Assembly: GCF_013373865.1 (NCBI RefSeq)
Contig: NC_050472.1
Location: forward strand, 26,023,138-26,087,137
DNA: 64,000 nucleotides
Reading direction: 5' to 3'
Source: Monomorium pharaonis
Taxonomy: Eukaryota; Arthropoda; Insecta; Hymenoptera; Formicidae
Every line of letters begins with the position of its first letter. Positions within the stretch are counted from its first letter, which is position 1. A program made the translations under genes and the position numbers. Shown here piece after piece: positions 1 to 10,700 of this stretch. The notes under the pieces are model-generated. The model made no database searches and was not told where the DNA came from. It worked only from the letters and a program-made list of their open reading frames with translations.

Positions 1-325
1 TGCTACTGCTACATTCCTTTTCCTGTTTTGATTCTGAAAATATATATGATAAATATTATTCCTAAACTCAAACACAAAAGCAGGCAAAGAAATGTATCAC
101 TTGAAAAAATAATATATTTAATACCGAGTCGTTCGATCCATGGATGCCGCTTTCTGCTGACATCATCCTGCTATTCTCGAATCACACATTAATAACGATC
201 GTCCGATACTTTATTCAGCACTCCGATATTACAGATAATATATCTCACACGGGTAAAACGTAAACCGCGCGCGAGAATTTCACTTGGCGCGACCGTTACG
301 TTTGGAAAAATACGTTAAAAGTACG
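1..325. other. Intergenic, no gene seen
   Basis: AT-rich sequence that turns more GC-rich after about 260. Short open frames here lack codon bias and recognisable domains. I see no feature before the dispersed repeat that starts near 326. Confidence 0.5.
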
Positions 326-528
326 GCACGTCAAGATACACTGAACAGTATCAATTAGCTCCCAGAGTTTTGTATCTTTGTATGATTGCGCGACGACTAG
401 TTTCATTATTGGCACGATCGACATTCTACCGAACGGATTGCGTATCCCCTCGAGCGAATACACGCACACGAAAACTTTGCTCGGAACGAAAATCAACATG
501 GCGCGAAAGTGCCGTGACGTCACGTAAC
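326..528 (+). repeat. Dispersed repeat copy A, inverted relative to copy B
   Basis: This stretch matches the reverse complement of 6651-6861 over about 205 bases, with scattered substitutions and short indels. Both copies share GCACGTC at one end, a block reading TTCTACCGAACGGATTGCGT and a GACGTYACGTAAC-like end. Copy A contains a perfect CRE-type palindrome, TGACGTCA, at 515-522; in copy B it reads TGACGTCT. The similarity stops abruptly on both sides, as expected for two insertions of one mobile element or the ends of one larger one. The short peptides shared in one frame follow from DNA similarity and shift frame between the copies, so they are not evidence of a gene. The family is not identified. 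Confidence 0.7.
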
Positions 529-559
529 TTCGTAGAAACGCAGGTCGGGAAAACCGTTT

Positions 560-1014
560 AAATAAAAATTACGCGCCGAGACAACGTTTGCTAGCACGAC
601 GGTACTCTCAATACAACACCGTACCTGCACAACACCGGACAATTCAGTTCTGAACACGCGAGACACGCAGAGATACGCACGGAGTCGACAGAGCGTCCGA
701 CCAACGCTGGAGTGGCGTACGTACTGGAGCGCGGAGCAACGAGGCAACATGGCGGCAGCGACGCAGGCGCGGCGAGTCAACCGCCTAGCGACGCCGAGTG
801 GCGCCGACTAACGCCGAGTACCGCCGATTCTGCCTGTCTGCCTGCCAGCGGTCACGTACGCCGTTACCTCGCGTTCCAGCGCCGCTCAAACGTTCTGGTG
901 ACTCCGTGCATGTCTCGCGTGTTTAGATTCGAATTGTGCACAAGTACAGTGTTGTGTTGAGTGCTAGCAAACGATACTCCGTTCGTTGTATCTCGGCGCG
1001 TAATTTTCATTTAT
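560..1014. repeat. Foldback element with arms of about 120-130 bp
   Basis: The sequence from 560 to about 690 is repeated as its reverse complement at about 899-1014. Both arms contain the blocks AAAATTACGCGCCGAGA, CGTTTGCTAGCAC, AACACGCGAGACA and CACGGAGTC in the same order, with small indels between them. A GC-rich centre of about 200 bp separates the arms. This is the architecture of a foldback or long-TIR non-autonomous DNA transposon. An open frame crosses the centre but shows no recognisable domain. An ATGGCGGC motif near 749 and a TCAGTT initiator-like hexamer near 644 lie inside, so promoter activity cannot be excluded. Confidence 0.7.
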
Positions 1015-1381
1015 GTTTATTTATTACCAATAAATTAGTAAATGAATATATAAATAAATTGTTATAATTTATCTCGATTTTTATAGGTATAAATTGGTAT
1101 TAGAGGATGTAATAATTGAAAAACTATCTCCAATTTGCAAGGATATATTAAGATTAACTGGAGAACTTGGACGAGATTTTGAAAAAAGGTGCTTAAAAAA
1201 GCTCGTAACAAACTGTTGGACAAAAATTGAAAAAAGTTTTACGTAACAATAATATGCAGAATGTGAAAAACATAATATTGCAGAAATTATGTAGAACAAT
1301 CATTATTAATAAATTATTTGTAAAAATATATTAATTTTTTATCTACAATTATACATACATTGATATACGTAACTCGGTTTA
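1015..1381. other. AT-rich spacer downstream of the pseudogene
   Basis: This lies between the foldback element and the pseudogene's stop codon at 1382-1384 (- strand). It is AT-rich with no recognisable coding content. Any old 3' UTR of the oxidoreductase copy would lie here. Confidence 0.4.
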
Positions 1382-3266
1382 TTATCTCATGTCAATGACT
1401 AATTTGCCTCTTAAATGATCTTGCTTTAATCTGTCATATGCCTGTGGCAAATTTTGGAAAGCATACATCTACTGAACAACAGGCATAATCTGCAATGACA
1501 GAATATAAGATATAAAATTTTTAATAGAATAAACGCGCGTCAGAAATTCTCAGACCACACCTCTCCATTTTCCACGAACTTCTGGAGAACATTAATCCCT
1601 GTCTGGGAAACCATAAAAAATCCCCTTTAACACAGCTTTTGTTTTCCACATTTGGAATATTAAATTTTAGAAGATCCCCATTCCTCGCCATATCCATAAT
1701 CAGCCCATTATGATCGACATTTTTTTAAAAGAGGCGAGTTTAATGGTATATAAGTATCGTGCGGATATCCCTTCATTCTGACATGCTCTGGTCCTTGATT
1801 TGCACAATCTAAGATCATGTCGTATCTGCATGAAAATAAGACAGTTGTATATATATTGCATTTATTTCAATACAATGTATTTTAGTTTACAAAGTTACTT
1901 ACGGTCCTTCTGAACTAATTTCTGCGTCGGCACTATCTTGCTTGTAAACATTGACAACATCAGCACCTAAATTCTGCCGTATCTCGACAGCATCACTACT
2001 GCAAGTGCTAATTACCTTAAATTTAATACTAATTATTTATATGCTTCATGTGTCACAGATCTTAATGTAATATATGCAATAAAATATTTACACGCATGTT
2101 CCAAGCTTTCAACAATTGTATAGCCAAGGTACCAACACCTCCCGAGCCTGCTGTAACTAAAATGCGTTTATTCAGTTTTGTAACTATTGCTGTTTTATAA
2201 CATAGTCCACCTGTTATCCATAGTGCGGACCATGCGGTCAGTCCAGCATACAGAATACTTGCAGCCTCGATATAAGACAATTTGCAGGGACGTGGATTAA
2301 CTTTGTGAGAAAAACAAGTATTGTTTAACATGATTGCAAGTTATTTGGCTTGCTAAATATTTAATATATACATAAATGAAACGTGTCTTACTAAGTTACT
2401 GTCAACGACAACGTAATTCGCGTGACAGCCCTGGTGAAAATGTAAAATCAGTAAGTCGAATATAAAGGAAGAGGAATAAAAGCGTTAGCAAACCTTCTAC
2501 GAAGCATACATTGAAACAATGAAATGTAAAAGAAGTGTTAACGCTTCTTTTACATTTCATTGTTTCAATTTACACTTCGTAGAAGATTTGTTAACGCTTC
2601 TATTACTTTCCTTTTACATTCAACTTACGCTCTTACTCTCCCTTTACATTCGATTTACGCTCCAACTTTACATTTTCATCAGAAAGCCTTGCTGTTTGAT
2701 CGGAATCACTCCCCAAACTTTCTCGCCAAGCTTGAGTCTGTTCCCTATAACTAATCCTTTTGATACAACTACTCCTGCAAAGTCTCTACCTAGTGTCAAT
2801 GGCAAATCCATTTCTTCAAATGTTCCAAAGGCCAAATTCTTAGTTTTCCATATGGTATTTAAAAGAGTATTGCCGTAACCATCTGTAACAAAATATATAC
2901 TTTTTAATCATAATTCTTAAACTATACAGAATTATATGAGTCTTTTACTATAAAGTAGCAATTAAAAATTAATAAAAAATCTTATTAAAATACTATATTG
3001 TAGCACATAAAGTACCAGTCATCACGACGTCAATAGGATTCACACTAGCGGCAGAGAATTTTCACCAAGACGTCAGCAGGATTCATGATCACTGGCATTC
3101 TGACGTTGGAAAGTTTTAAGCCCTCCAGACAGTTATATGAATGTATCTGCCAAGCTTGCATCTTGTTATCTAGGTTTTCGTTTAAATCGGCCGACAACTT
3201 TGATAGAGAACGAAAATGTATCGTTCGAAAAGTGCATCTCAATCTCATAATCACCTTTTGTAGCAT
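1382..3266 (-). pseudogene. RTN4IP1: Decayed RTN4IP1-like mitochondrial oxidoreductase gene
   Basis: RTN4IP1 is a mitochondrial zinc-free medium-chain dehydrogenase/quinone oxidoreductase-like protein. Reading the - strand gives its segments in family order: an Arg/Ser/Leu-rich presequence-like N terminus, SVNPIDVVMT, LPLTLGRDFAGVV, GEKVWGVIP, CHANYVVVD, EAASILYAGLTAWSAL, the NAD(P)-binding AGSGGVGTLAIQLLKAW, LGADVVNVY, YDMILDCANQGPE, and the C-terminal LRGKLVIDMR then TAA. Coding blocks lie at about 3266-3016, 2882-2683, 2430-2392, about 2310-2092, 2015-1903, 1825-1561 and 1489-1382, with mostly usable GT-AG borders, so introns are retained. Lesions: an extra base near 3053, a seven-A tract (1720-1726) where six would keep frame, a missing base near 1625, a TAG codon at 1469-1471, and a palindromic insertion at 2431-2682. 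The exon start near 2310 is unresolved. The many lesions, beside an intact SLC39A11, favour real decay over sequencing error. Confidence 0.85.
2431..2682. mobile_element. Palindromic MITE-like insertion within an RTN4IP1 coding exon
   Basis: Terminal inverted repeats CTGGTGAAAATGTAAA (2431-2446) and TTTACATTTTCATCAG (2667-2682) bound an almost fully palindromic sequence. It is centred on GTTAAC at 2537-2542 and has a nearly perfect inner stem of about 30 bp per arm. The right arm carries an extra diverged internal duplication (2611-2660). Flanks ACAGCC and AAAGCC differ at one base and could be a 6-bp target duplication. On the gene strand, removing the element plus one flank copy joins CAA directly to GGC TGT CAC in frame, so it appears to have landed in a continuous exon. 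Its left edge on the gene strand has no GT donor, so splicing it out as an intron looks unlikely. Confidence 0.75.
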
Positions 3267-5138
3267 CTCTCTTGCTAATATGACGCTGAACTAATTTTCT
3301 TTTGCGAGCCTCTACCGAGTGAATATTTATATGCCTTTAAGATGCTCTTCAGATTTTTTTTGTTAGAGAAAAGGACATTGGCTTGCTTTATTGCGACTAG
3401 ATACCCTTAAAATTGCTTAAAATGTTACAGAAATCGGAGGTTATAGGAATACATAAACGCAGCAGTTTTTCTAGGTTAGAATTCGTGCTCACTTTTGAAC
3501 TCTTGACTGCGATTCAAATTCTTATGCATTTTCAGAATTGTATAGATGATAAAAATATAGAATTGTATAGATTAGAAAAAATCATTATGACAATGGAAGG
3601 GAAAATTGCGTGTCATTGTTTATATCATCAGAGAAAATCCCAAGACCGATTGTCGTTCTCTCGGCTCTTTGAGAGACCGGCAGTATATACATCCATTTCT
3701 GAAATTAATAATACTACGTAGCATAAAACATCGATGGTTCGAGTCTGTGTTAAGAACTGCTGCTTTTCATGCACGCGAAATTAAATGTGCAAGAAACGGC
3801 TTCTCACTATCATAATTTCATTTACGATTACAGAGCGAACAAGGCCACTCAATTAATCAGCAATCGAAACCAGTATCAATGTTGCATTAAAAACAGCTAT
3901 GTTAGCTTGAAAAAAACTGATTGTAAATGCATTGTCTTCGTGACAAAATAAATTGGAAAACTTACGGAAGATTTGAAAAAAATTGAAAGCAGTCATAATA
4001 AATTTAAAAAAATCAAAAATTTTTTTAAAGTTTAATCTAAAAGTATAACATATTAGAAATATTCCTTGAAAGTTTCAAGTCGATCCGATTAATATTCACG
4101 AAAATATAAACCTTTATGCGATATGAAAAGCTTGTCCATGAACAGAGGATTTTATTATATTTTCAATGACTACATCTAATTTTTACGAGTAAAAAATAGC
4201 CGATTTTTTAAGCAAAAATCGTATAACTTTGACTTTAAATTGTCGTTATTTCGTAAATTCCATGTTTGTTTAAATCCTTTGTTCAACGTACGACAACAGA
4301 AAGTAAGGTACTGACAAAATCCGTTTGGTTAGGTTAGGTTTTTTGATTTCATATCAATGAAAAAATTATTACGTATTTTACAGATGTTACTCTTTTATAC
4401 GTAAAAGTTTTTAAATAAATAAGTTTATTTAGGTAAAAAAAATTTACAAAAATTCCTTTTTTTCGCTCTCCTGACTGCTCATAAACTCTTATATATTTTT
4501 ACATATATATATTAACTGCGAAACGTTGCTGAAATACGTATTGTTGTCGAGATCAGAGCACAAATTGGACGTTAATAACGCATTTCATAGGCTATCTGAT
4601 TCTGTGTTGACCTGTAATCTGTGTATTTGCATTCGGCATATTGTTTTAATTTTTGGAGTATTCATCGCTTGCCTGAAAGTAAAGTTTTTTTTCGATGTTA
4701 TACGATTAAGATATCTCGAGCTTTTTTATGTTTTGACGATGTCGCAGCTAAAATTTTCTCGGAAACGCGTCGAAATCTTAAATTGTTGTCTTCGACGAGT
4801 GTTTTCATCATGTCAACGGAGACAGCGATAGATTTACGGCAAGGATTTCTAGGAAATCGCATTCGGCAGCGTTTAATTTCGAGTGTCGAGCCTGTCCGAA
4901 TTATTTTCCGTAAAGAGAAGTTTTTGCCTTGGCAATGGTGCTGGAACGCATCGCGAGGTACTTTTTTATTTTCCTGGAAATGCTGATATTCGAACTGACC
5001 AATCAACTACTTACCTCTCCTCAATTTGTCCCCCTCCACTGTAGCGAATGACTCATCAGTCCCATCGCGGATACGCGGGAGTGAGGTTGCGTTACGTTTA
5101 CGCTCCGCGATCGCGGGTTTTTTTTGTCCGTTGGAAGT
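3267..5138. other. Intergenic AT-rich region, no gene recognised
   Basis: The stretch upstream of the pseudogene holds several open frames of about 60-120 codons on both strands (for example 4526-5006). They overlap one another and contain no recognisable domain or signal peptide. A short TTAGGTTAGG run near 4330 matches the insect telomere unit but is only two repeats long. The region may contain old transposon fragments that I cannot name. Confidence 0.45.
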
Positions 5139-5880
5139 GAATATCGCGAACAACCGGTGGTCGCCTTAGTAATTTACTAATTAGTATGTTTGTTAGTCCA
5201 CGCAAAGTATGAAAAACAGAGCAACGTCGCGTGTGAAATGCGTAGAAAATATTTTGTAGTGCGAGATGCGTCGCGCGCCACACGTCGTGTCTCGGCTCGC
5301 AGTGTCCGTTGGTTATTCAAAAGTGGTTTCTTTCCCTCTTGGTATCGTTGATATGTTAATTAAGAGTTCAAAAAACGGGGCTTTCGAGGTTTGCTCGCGT
5401 TTACGTGGCGGTTACGGTCAGTCTCTTTTTCTCGAAAAGTGCGTCCATACTAAGGTGACCTTCGCGAGCCGTTTGCCCTTCCTATTACTTCCGAGATTTC
5501 GCTAGATACCTCAATCCCGTTGGAACAATATCTGAAATCATATTATTTATTTCGTGATCGTTGCATTAATCTGTTCATCTATTGAATATCGCGAATACAA
5601 CGGTGATTAAGTTGGTGTGTTTCTCAGTCCGCGCGAGGTATGGAAAAAGCGACGTTGTGTGTGAAGTACGCGGAAAATGTTCATTAGTGTGAAGTGAATC
5701 GTATGCAGTCCGCACGTCGCGTTTCAGTTTTTGTCCGTTGCTCGTCCGAAGATGGTTCGTTTGTTCTTCTTCGTTCCGTCGGTATATGAATCGAGATCTC
5801 AAAAGCGATGCTGAAGCCGGACTTGTGTCTTATCGCTAGTTTTTATTCTCTCGAGAAATACATTCGCATCGAGATGGTCA
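5139..5880. repeat. Diverged tandem duplication with a period of about 445 bp
   Basis: Two copies start with the shared block GAATATCGCGAA at 5139 and 5584. They then follow the same order: GTCCRCGC, ATGGAAAA/ATGAAAAA, CGTYGYGTGTGAA, GAAAAT, the CACGTCG block, GTCCGTTG, GGTATC/GGTATA and TTCTCGARAA. Substitutions and indels are frequent, so the duplication is old. No conserved reading frame runs through both copies. It may be a duplicated transposon segment, or part of the non-coding transcript suggested by the splice donor at 6200. Confidence 0.55.
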
Positions 5881-6087
5881 GCGTGTCGTTCCTCCTTCGC
5901 GCTGCTCTCAAACTTTCGACGTGTGCACCTCGCTCGTGGAGTCTACGAAAACGGAATATTTATCGGAGTACCGAGTGATTTCGTGCCTTTTTCGCCTTCA
6001 TTTTATAAGTGGAATATCGGGAGTGAATCGAATTAAACGTCGAACGACCGCGCGTTTTTCGGTGTGCGCGATCGTCTTGGCGACGAT

Positions 6088-6183
6088 GGAAGGAGACAAA
6101 TCCGGAAGCAGAGAGCCCCGGAAGGAGATAAATCCAGAAGCAGAGAGCGACGAAAGGAGATAAATCCGGAAGCAGAAAGCGAC
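6088..6183 (+). repeat. 32-bp minisatellite, three copies
   Basis: Three head-to-tail copies of a 32-bp unit built around GGAGATAAATCCGGAAGCAG occupy 6088-6119, 6120-6151 and 6152-6183, with few mismatches. The unit length is not a multiple of three, so a protein repeat is not maintained across copies. A strong donor-like sequence, GAA/GTAAGT, follows with its GT at 6200-6201. Confidence 0.8.
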
Positions 6184-6650
6184 GTTATCGGCTGGTGAAG
6201 TAAGTTTGTTCTGCCTGTTTATTTATTGTTTATTTTGGAGTATATGGGACTCTTGAGCTAATAGTTGCTTCGTAATTATAGAATAGTAAAAATGTGACTT
6301 TATTTAATTTTTTTTTTAAAGCCTCTGTATCTATAAAATGTAGATATCGAGCTACATAGTTCATAAATCCCAAACACTCTCTTTTTCTAAATTCATTAAT
6401 AATATTGTTTAAATTAATACTTCAAATTGCTTTTCGAATAATTCTACTACTACACTTTCACGTATGTCGATAACTCCATCGGTAACAAAGAAATTACATG
6501 GTCATTAATCGATCGTGCAGATAAAAATCTTTTTTACTAAAAAATTTGTTTTAATGTAAAAAAAGGCATTATTAGATTTCTAAATAAAAATAAATAAACA
6601 GTAACGTTCAGCTTAATTTTATTATTATGAATTATTGTTGTTTCTCATTC
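6184..6650. other. AT-rich spacer with a candidate splice donor
   Basis: Apart from the GTAAGT donor at 6200-6205 I see no feature. The stretch is AT-rich with multiple stops in all frames. Confidence 0.4.
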
Positions 6651-6861
6651 GTTACGTGACGTCTCCGTTCGTGCCGTGTTGATTTTCGTATCGAGCAAAG
6701 TTTTCGTGTGCGCGTTCACTCGAGGAGGGTACGCAATCCGTTCGGTAGAATATCGATCGTACCAATAATGAAACTTTTATCAGTTGTCGCGCAATCATAC
6801 AGAGGTAGAAAACTCGGGGAGCGAATTGTTTTACTTCAGTGTTCAGTGTGCCTCGACGTGC
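6651..6861 (-). repeat. Dispersed repeat copy B
   Basis: The reverse complement of this stretch matches 326-528. Shared blocks include GTACGCAATCCGTTCGGTAGAA, interrupted by single differences, and TCGCGCAATCATACA. It lies about 0.8 kb upstream of the ZIP11 start codon and keeps a TGACGT half-site. Its opposite orientation to copy A would also fit the two ends of one composite element about 6.5 kb long, but nothing between them resembles a transposase. Confidence 0.7.
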
Positions 6862-7139
6862 GCGTTCGTTCAATCGATTCTTGGACATAGCATAGAAGAG
6901 ACCCAAAAAGTCATGCACGTTACCTACGGAATTCATTTGACTACATAGTTCAATGTGCACATTCTGTGCACATAGAGGCGTTGATGGATGAAAACACTTA
7001 AAACGACACGATGGCCGCCCTCAGGTTCCTCTCTGTTTATTAAATTACTTTCAAGCGTTTTAATCGCGTGATATATCATTCGTCTTTCAATTTTTGCCTC
7101 CTGACTCGAGATTCAAATTTGAATTCTGCCGGTAATCAG

Positions 7140-7647
7140 TCATTTTGCCCGAAACCAATGCGGTGAGGTGTGACGTGTAAAAAACGCGGGCATTCGCGTA
7201 ACGATCCCGCGGCCCTGCAGTCGACGTGAACTCGACGTCGGTGTGGCACTACGGCACGCACCGTAAACGATAAACGCGCGCACATCCGCGCACGTCGCAC
7301 TCGGCCGAATGGTAGGAGCGGATATAGCGCGGCTTGGCTCGGTTCGACGTGGTGGTAGTGGCTCTCGATGGCCGTGCGTCGGCGGTGCGCGCCGACGGTT
7401 GAGATAAGCGCGCGCGCGGGGGACTGAGTGCATCGGCAGACCGGAGTTCACCGGAGATCTCTCGGGTTCGCTCTCTTCGCGTTCGCCCCGTTTCGTATAC
7501 GCCCGCTCGCTCTCCCGCGTCTCTCGTTCCTCGCGCCGTTGCTCGCCAGCACGCACACAGCACAGCACTACGGCAGTTCGTCGTGGGACACCGTTGACCG
7601 GCCATAGGGCAGTCTCTCTCGCCCGATGTGACGGAGGGTCCGCCGCG
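7140..7647 (+). promoter_or_regulatory. CpG-rich promoter/5' UTR region of SLC39A11
   Basis: Base composition switches from AT-rich to strongly GC- and CpG-rich here and stays so up to the start codon at 7648, as expected for a promoter and 5' UTR. A TCAGTC initiator-like site lies near 7136. Metal-response-element cores (TGCRCNC) occur as TGCGCGC near 7386 and, on the other strand, TGCACTC at about 7426-7432. These cores are short and could be chance matches. The transcription start cannot be fixed from sequence alone. Long open frames on the - strand here are by-products of the high GC content. Confidence 0.5.
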
Positions 7648-7755
7648 ATGCTCAAGGATCATTCACCGATCATCCAGGCGCTCCTCGGCACCCTGTTCAC
7701 GTGGGCCCTCACCGCGGCCGGTGCCGCGCTCGTCGTCGTGATCCGGGGCAAGCAA
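7648..7755 (+). CDS. SLC39A11: SLC39A11 coding exon 1
   Basis: Residues 1-36 comprise the first membrane helix (about 8-32, ending AALVVVIRG). The ATG at 7648 has GCG before it, giving a purine at -3. Upstream in-frame codons to 7594 lack another ATG. The exon ends in phase 0 at CAA/GTGAGT, with the GT at 7756-7757. Confidence 0.95.
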
Positions 7756-10700
7756 GTGAGTATCAAGAGCGGAAAATTCTTCCAGATCTTCCGTTGACGC
7801 TCCTCCACGCGGTTCGCGTAGAGTTCGACCCTGATCGTAGCGGGGTATCTTAACCTTACCGGCGCATCCGCCCGTGCGCCGGACTCGACGAAGCCGAGCT
7901 ACACCATTGTACACTCCTCCGTAACAGACACGCGTCTTTCAGATGTACCTTCTGCACTCTTTCCGTTTCTCTACTTGTATACTACTTGTTTGAAGGACGG
8001 GAAGGATAAAGAAAAATCCTTGAAGAATACTAACGTATTTATTTAATTTTCTATTCTTATATCAAAAACTTAGATTTACATTTCTTTACTCCAAAGATAA
8101 AAAAGTTGGTCGAAGAGGCATATCTATAATATTGATAACTTAAAACTAATTATGGTATTGGTCAGTTTAATTTTCATTATACGTACGATAAAACACTCTT
8201 TATTCTCAGCTTTGCAATTTGTTTATTGCATTGTGCTATAATAAATATGTGCTACCAATGATATACTTTCTCTTTTCTATTTGTAACTTTTTTTTAAACA
8301 TTTTAATCATCGACATTTGGATACTTTGATGGTAGCGTAGCAATTTGCTGATGAATGCAAATATTTAAATTTTGATCGATCAATCCATCACCAATGATAA
8401 TCGTCAAGTAAAAAGGCTTTTCGAGGTGATAGGCATGATTGTCATATTTAAATTCGCTTCTTTGATGAAATCGCAGCCGCCACTATCGACGGCGTGCAGC
8501 GATTGGCGGGTCTGCATAATCCGCCGCTTCCTTCATGCGATTTAATTCGCGCGCGCGTACGAGTTGAATGTATCGTCGTAAACTCCATGGTGTATACATG
8601 TCGCACGCTTTCACATTTTCATCCAGACGCCGAACGCTGCACGCGGCCGTTTGCGATACATATGAATGAAAAAGAAACGTCACGCAAACGACGATACGGA
8701 ATAAAACGAGAAATTGTATCGCAACGTTCAACCTATCGGATTAAGTTTTACGCGCAACCGGTTTGATCAGGTCTCACGCGCCAACATGCAAACTTTACGC
8801 GTATAAGTAATACGAATTTATCAGGTTACTACTAACATATTTATACAAAAAATGTCTTTTAGATAAGATGTCTTACATTTTTTTCGAAGTATCAAAATCT
8901 TTCGAACTTTTTCGAGGTGTTTAAAAATATAATGCCTTTCTTCTTATTATATTTTTAACAATCTAGTCTAACAACCTTATGATAAAAAGAATTACGATAA
9001 TTTCTTTACAAAACTTTACTTGTTCGATAAGATTTACTTCTATCTATCTCGTTTTCCTCTATTATTGACTTTTACCAAATTCTTATCACTTTTTCTATAA
9101 ATTCTAGATTTTTTCTTTGAATTCGAGTCAATATTTACTTTTTATAATAGAGCACATATGTAATCTGATTATTTTAAAAGAAACTGTCTTGTTTTGTGGT
9201 GTAAAGATTTGTCTTGAGCTCAGGCTTGACGAATAAATTTTTGACTTATAGCATAGCTTAATAATTACTTTTTTAAACGTTGATTGTGATAATGATCTTC
9301 GATCAACTTCGATAACTTTATTTATTATTACCTTACCGCGTAGAATACTCAGCAGAATACTCAGAAATTTAGCAGATTATATTATGTCAACAATATCAGC
9401 ACGTATGAATAATTGCAAAACTAATTTGTTAAATGCACTCCTTTAATTATTCATAATGAACTTTATGACAAATTTGCTTCTGGCTGGTGTGGGCATTTTC
9501 CACAATGTATTTAACCCGTAAAACTTCAATCTACCTAAGTTGAAACAAGTTTCTATTTTCAATGACAATATTACTGGAAGAGTGTAAAATTACAAAAAGT
9601 CTTTTGAATTTAAGTAAAAGTTCTAATGTTGTAGCGTATCTTCGCTCGAAAGATAATACTCGCGCGTCGTTAGATTCTATTTATTTTTTAAATCAGTGCA
9701 TTACTATCTTTTCCTTGTTCTGCAATCTGGATATGATAGTGAGATAGTGAAATATATTTTTCTTTCGCGATATCGCGTCAATGGCTGATATTGATCATAA
9801 TTTTCCCGGAAATAACAACTAATGTCCTCATCAGAGTAAATATCGCCCAATATTATCTACGGTATAATAAATCTTACTTCTAATTTAACTCGTTATATAT
9901 TAGCATATATTAGCACTTGTTGGACAGAAGACGATAAGATTACGAATTTACATTTTCAAACGATATAAGTTGAAGACGTCTGTTAAAGTAGAGAAATAAT
10001 TGTGACGCGGAAGAAAAAATCCTACATTACGCACACATTATTGATTGTCAAGGATTTTTTGAACTACAACAAATTGAGCTAAGGTCAATACGAGTACAGA
10101 TGTTCGTGCGATACCACAATTAATAAACATCTGCGTTTGCAGACTTGCGTTGGCCTTAATTTAATTTGTCATGGTTCTATAAAAGAGGTCATAGTTTTAT
10201 AAAAACTATATGTTTTATTCATTTATATTAATTTTATTTACATAAAACTATTATGAACATAATACGCGAGGCAAATAAACGCTTATACTTGTTATTACAA
10301 AAATTTCACGAAATAAAAAGTTCAAATAATTACTTACGACGTAATTAATAGTTTGTATAGTTTGCAAAGTATAAAAAAATGTGCAAGCATGTGATAAATT
10401 GTTCTTGCAATTCGTCAAGTTTTAATCGTAAATATACAATTAATCAAACGTATAAGTGTGCGTATATTGGACAGTAATTGCAATAGTTGTTTACATCCAT
10501 TATTCCGCATATATATCAAAATTTTTAATAAAAAAGGATTGCTTTTCTTGATATTAACGTATATACGAGTAATCAATCAGCATTTTTCTGTGCTGTACAT
10601 AAGCTGTAAGTTAAATATCGGATGGAATTATTTTTGAACATTTTTCCGTCGATGTTTGGCAAGATCTTCGTGTTACATTTGCTTTGCGGATTATCTAATT

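Noticed and set aside
4328..4345. TTAGGTTAGG run resembling insect telomere repeats
   Set aside because: Only two units lie within unrelated sequence; this is too short to mark a telomere or telomere fusion.
7140..7655. 171-codon antisense frame over the ZIP11 5' region
   Set aside because: It is antisense to the promoter/5' UTR, Arg/Glu/Pro-rich and explained by CpG-rich composition.
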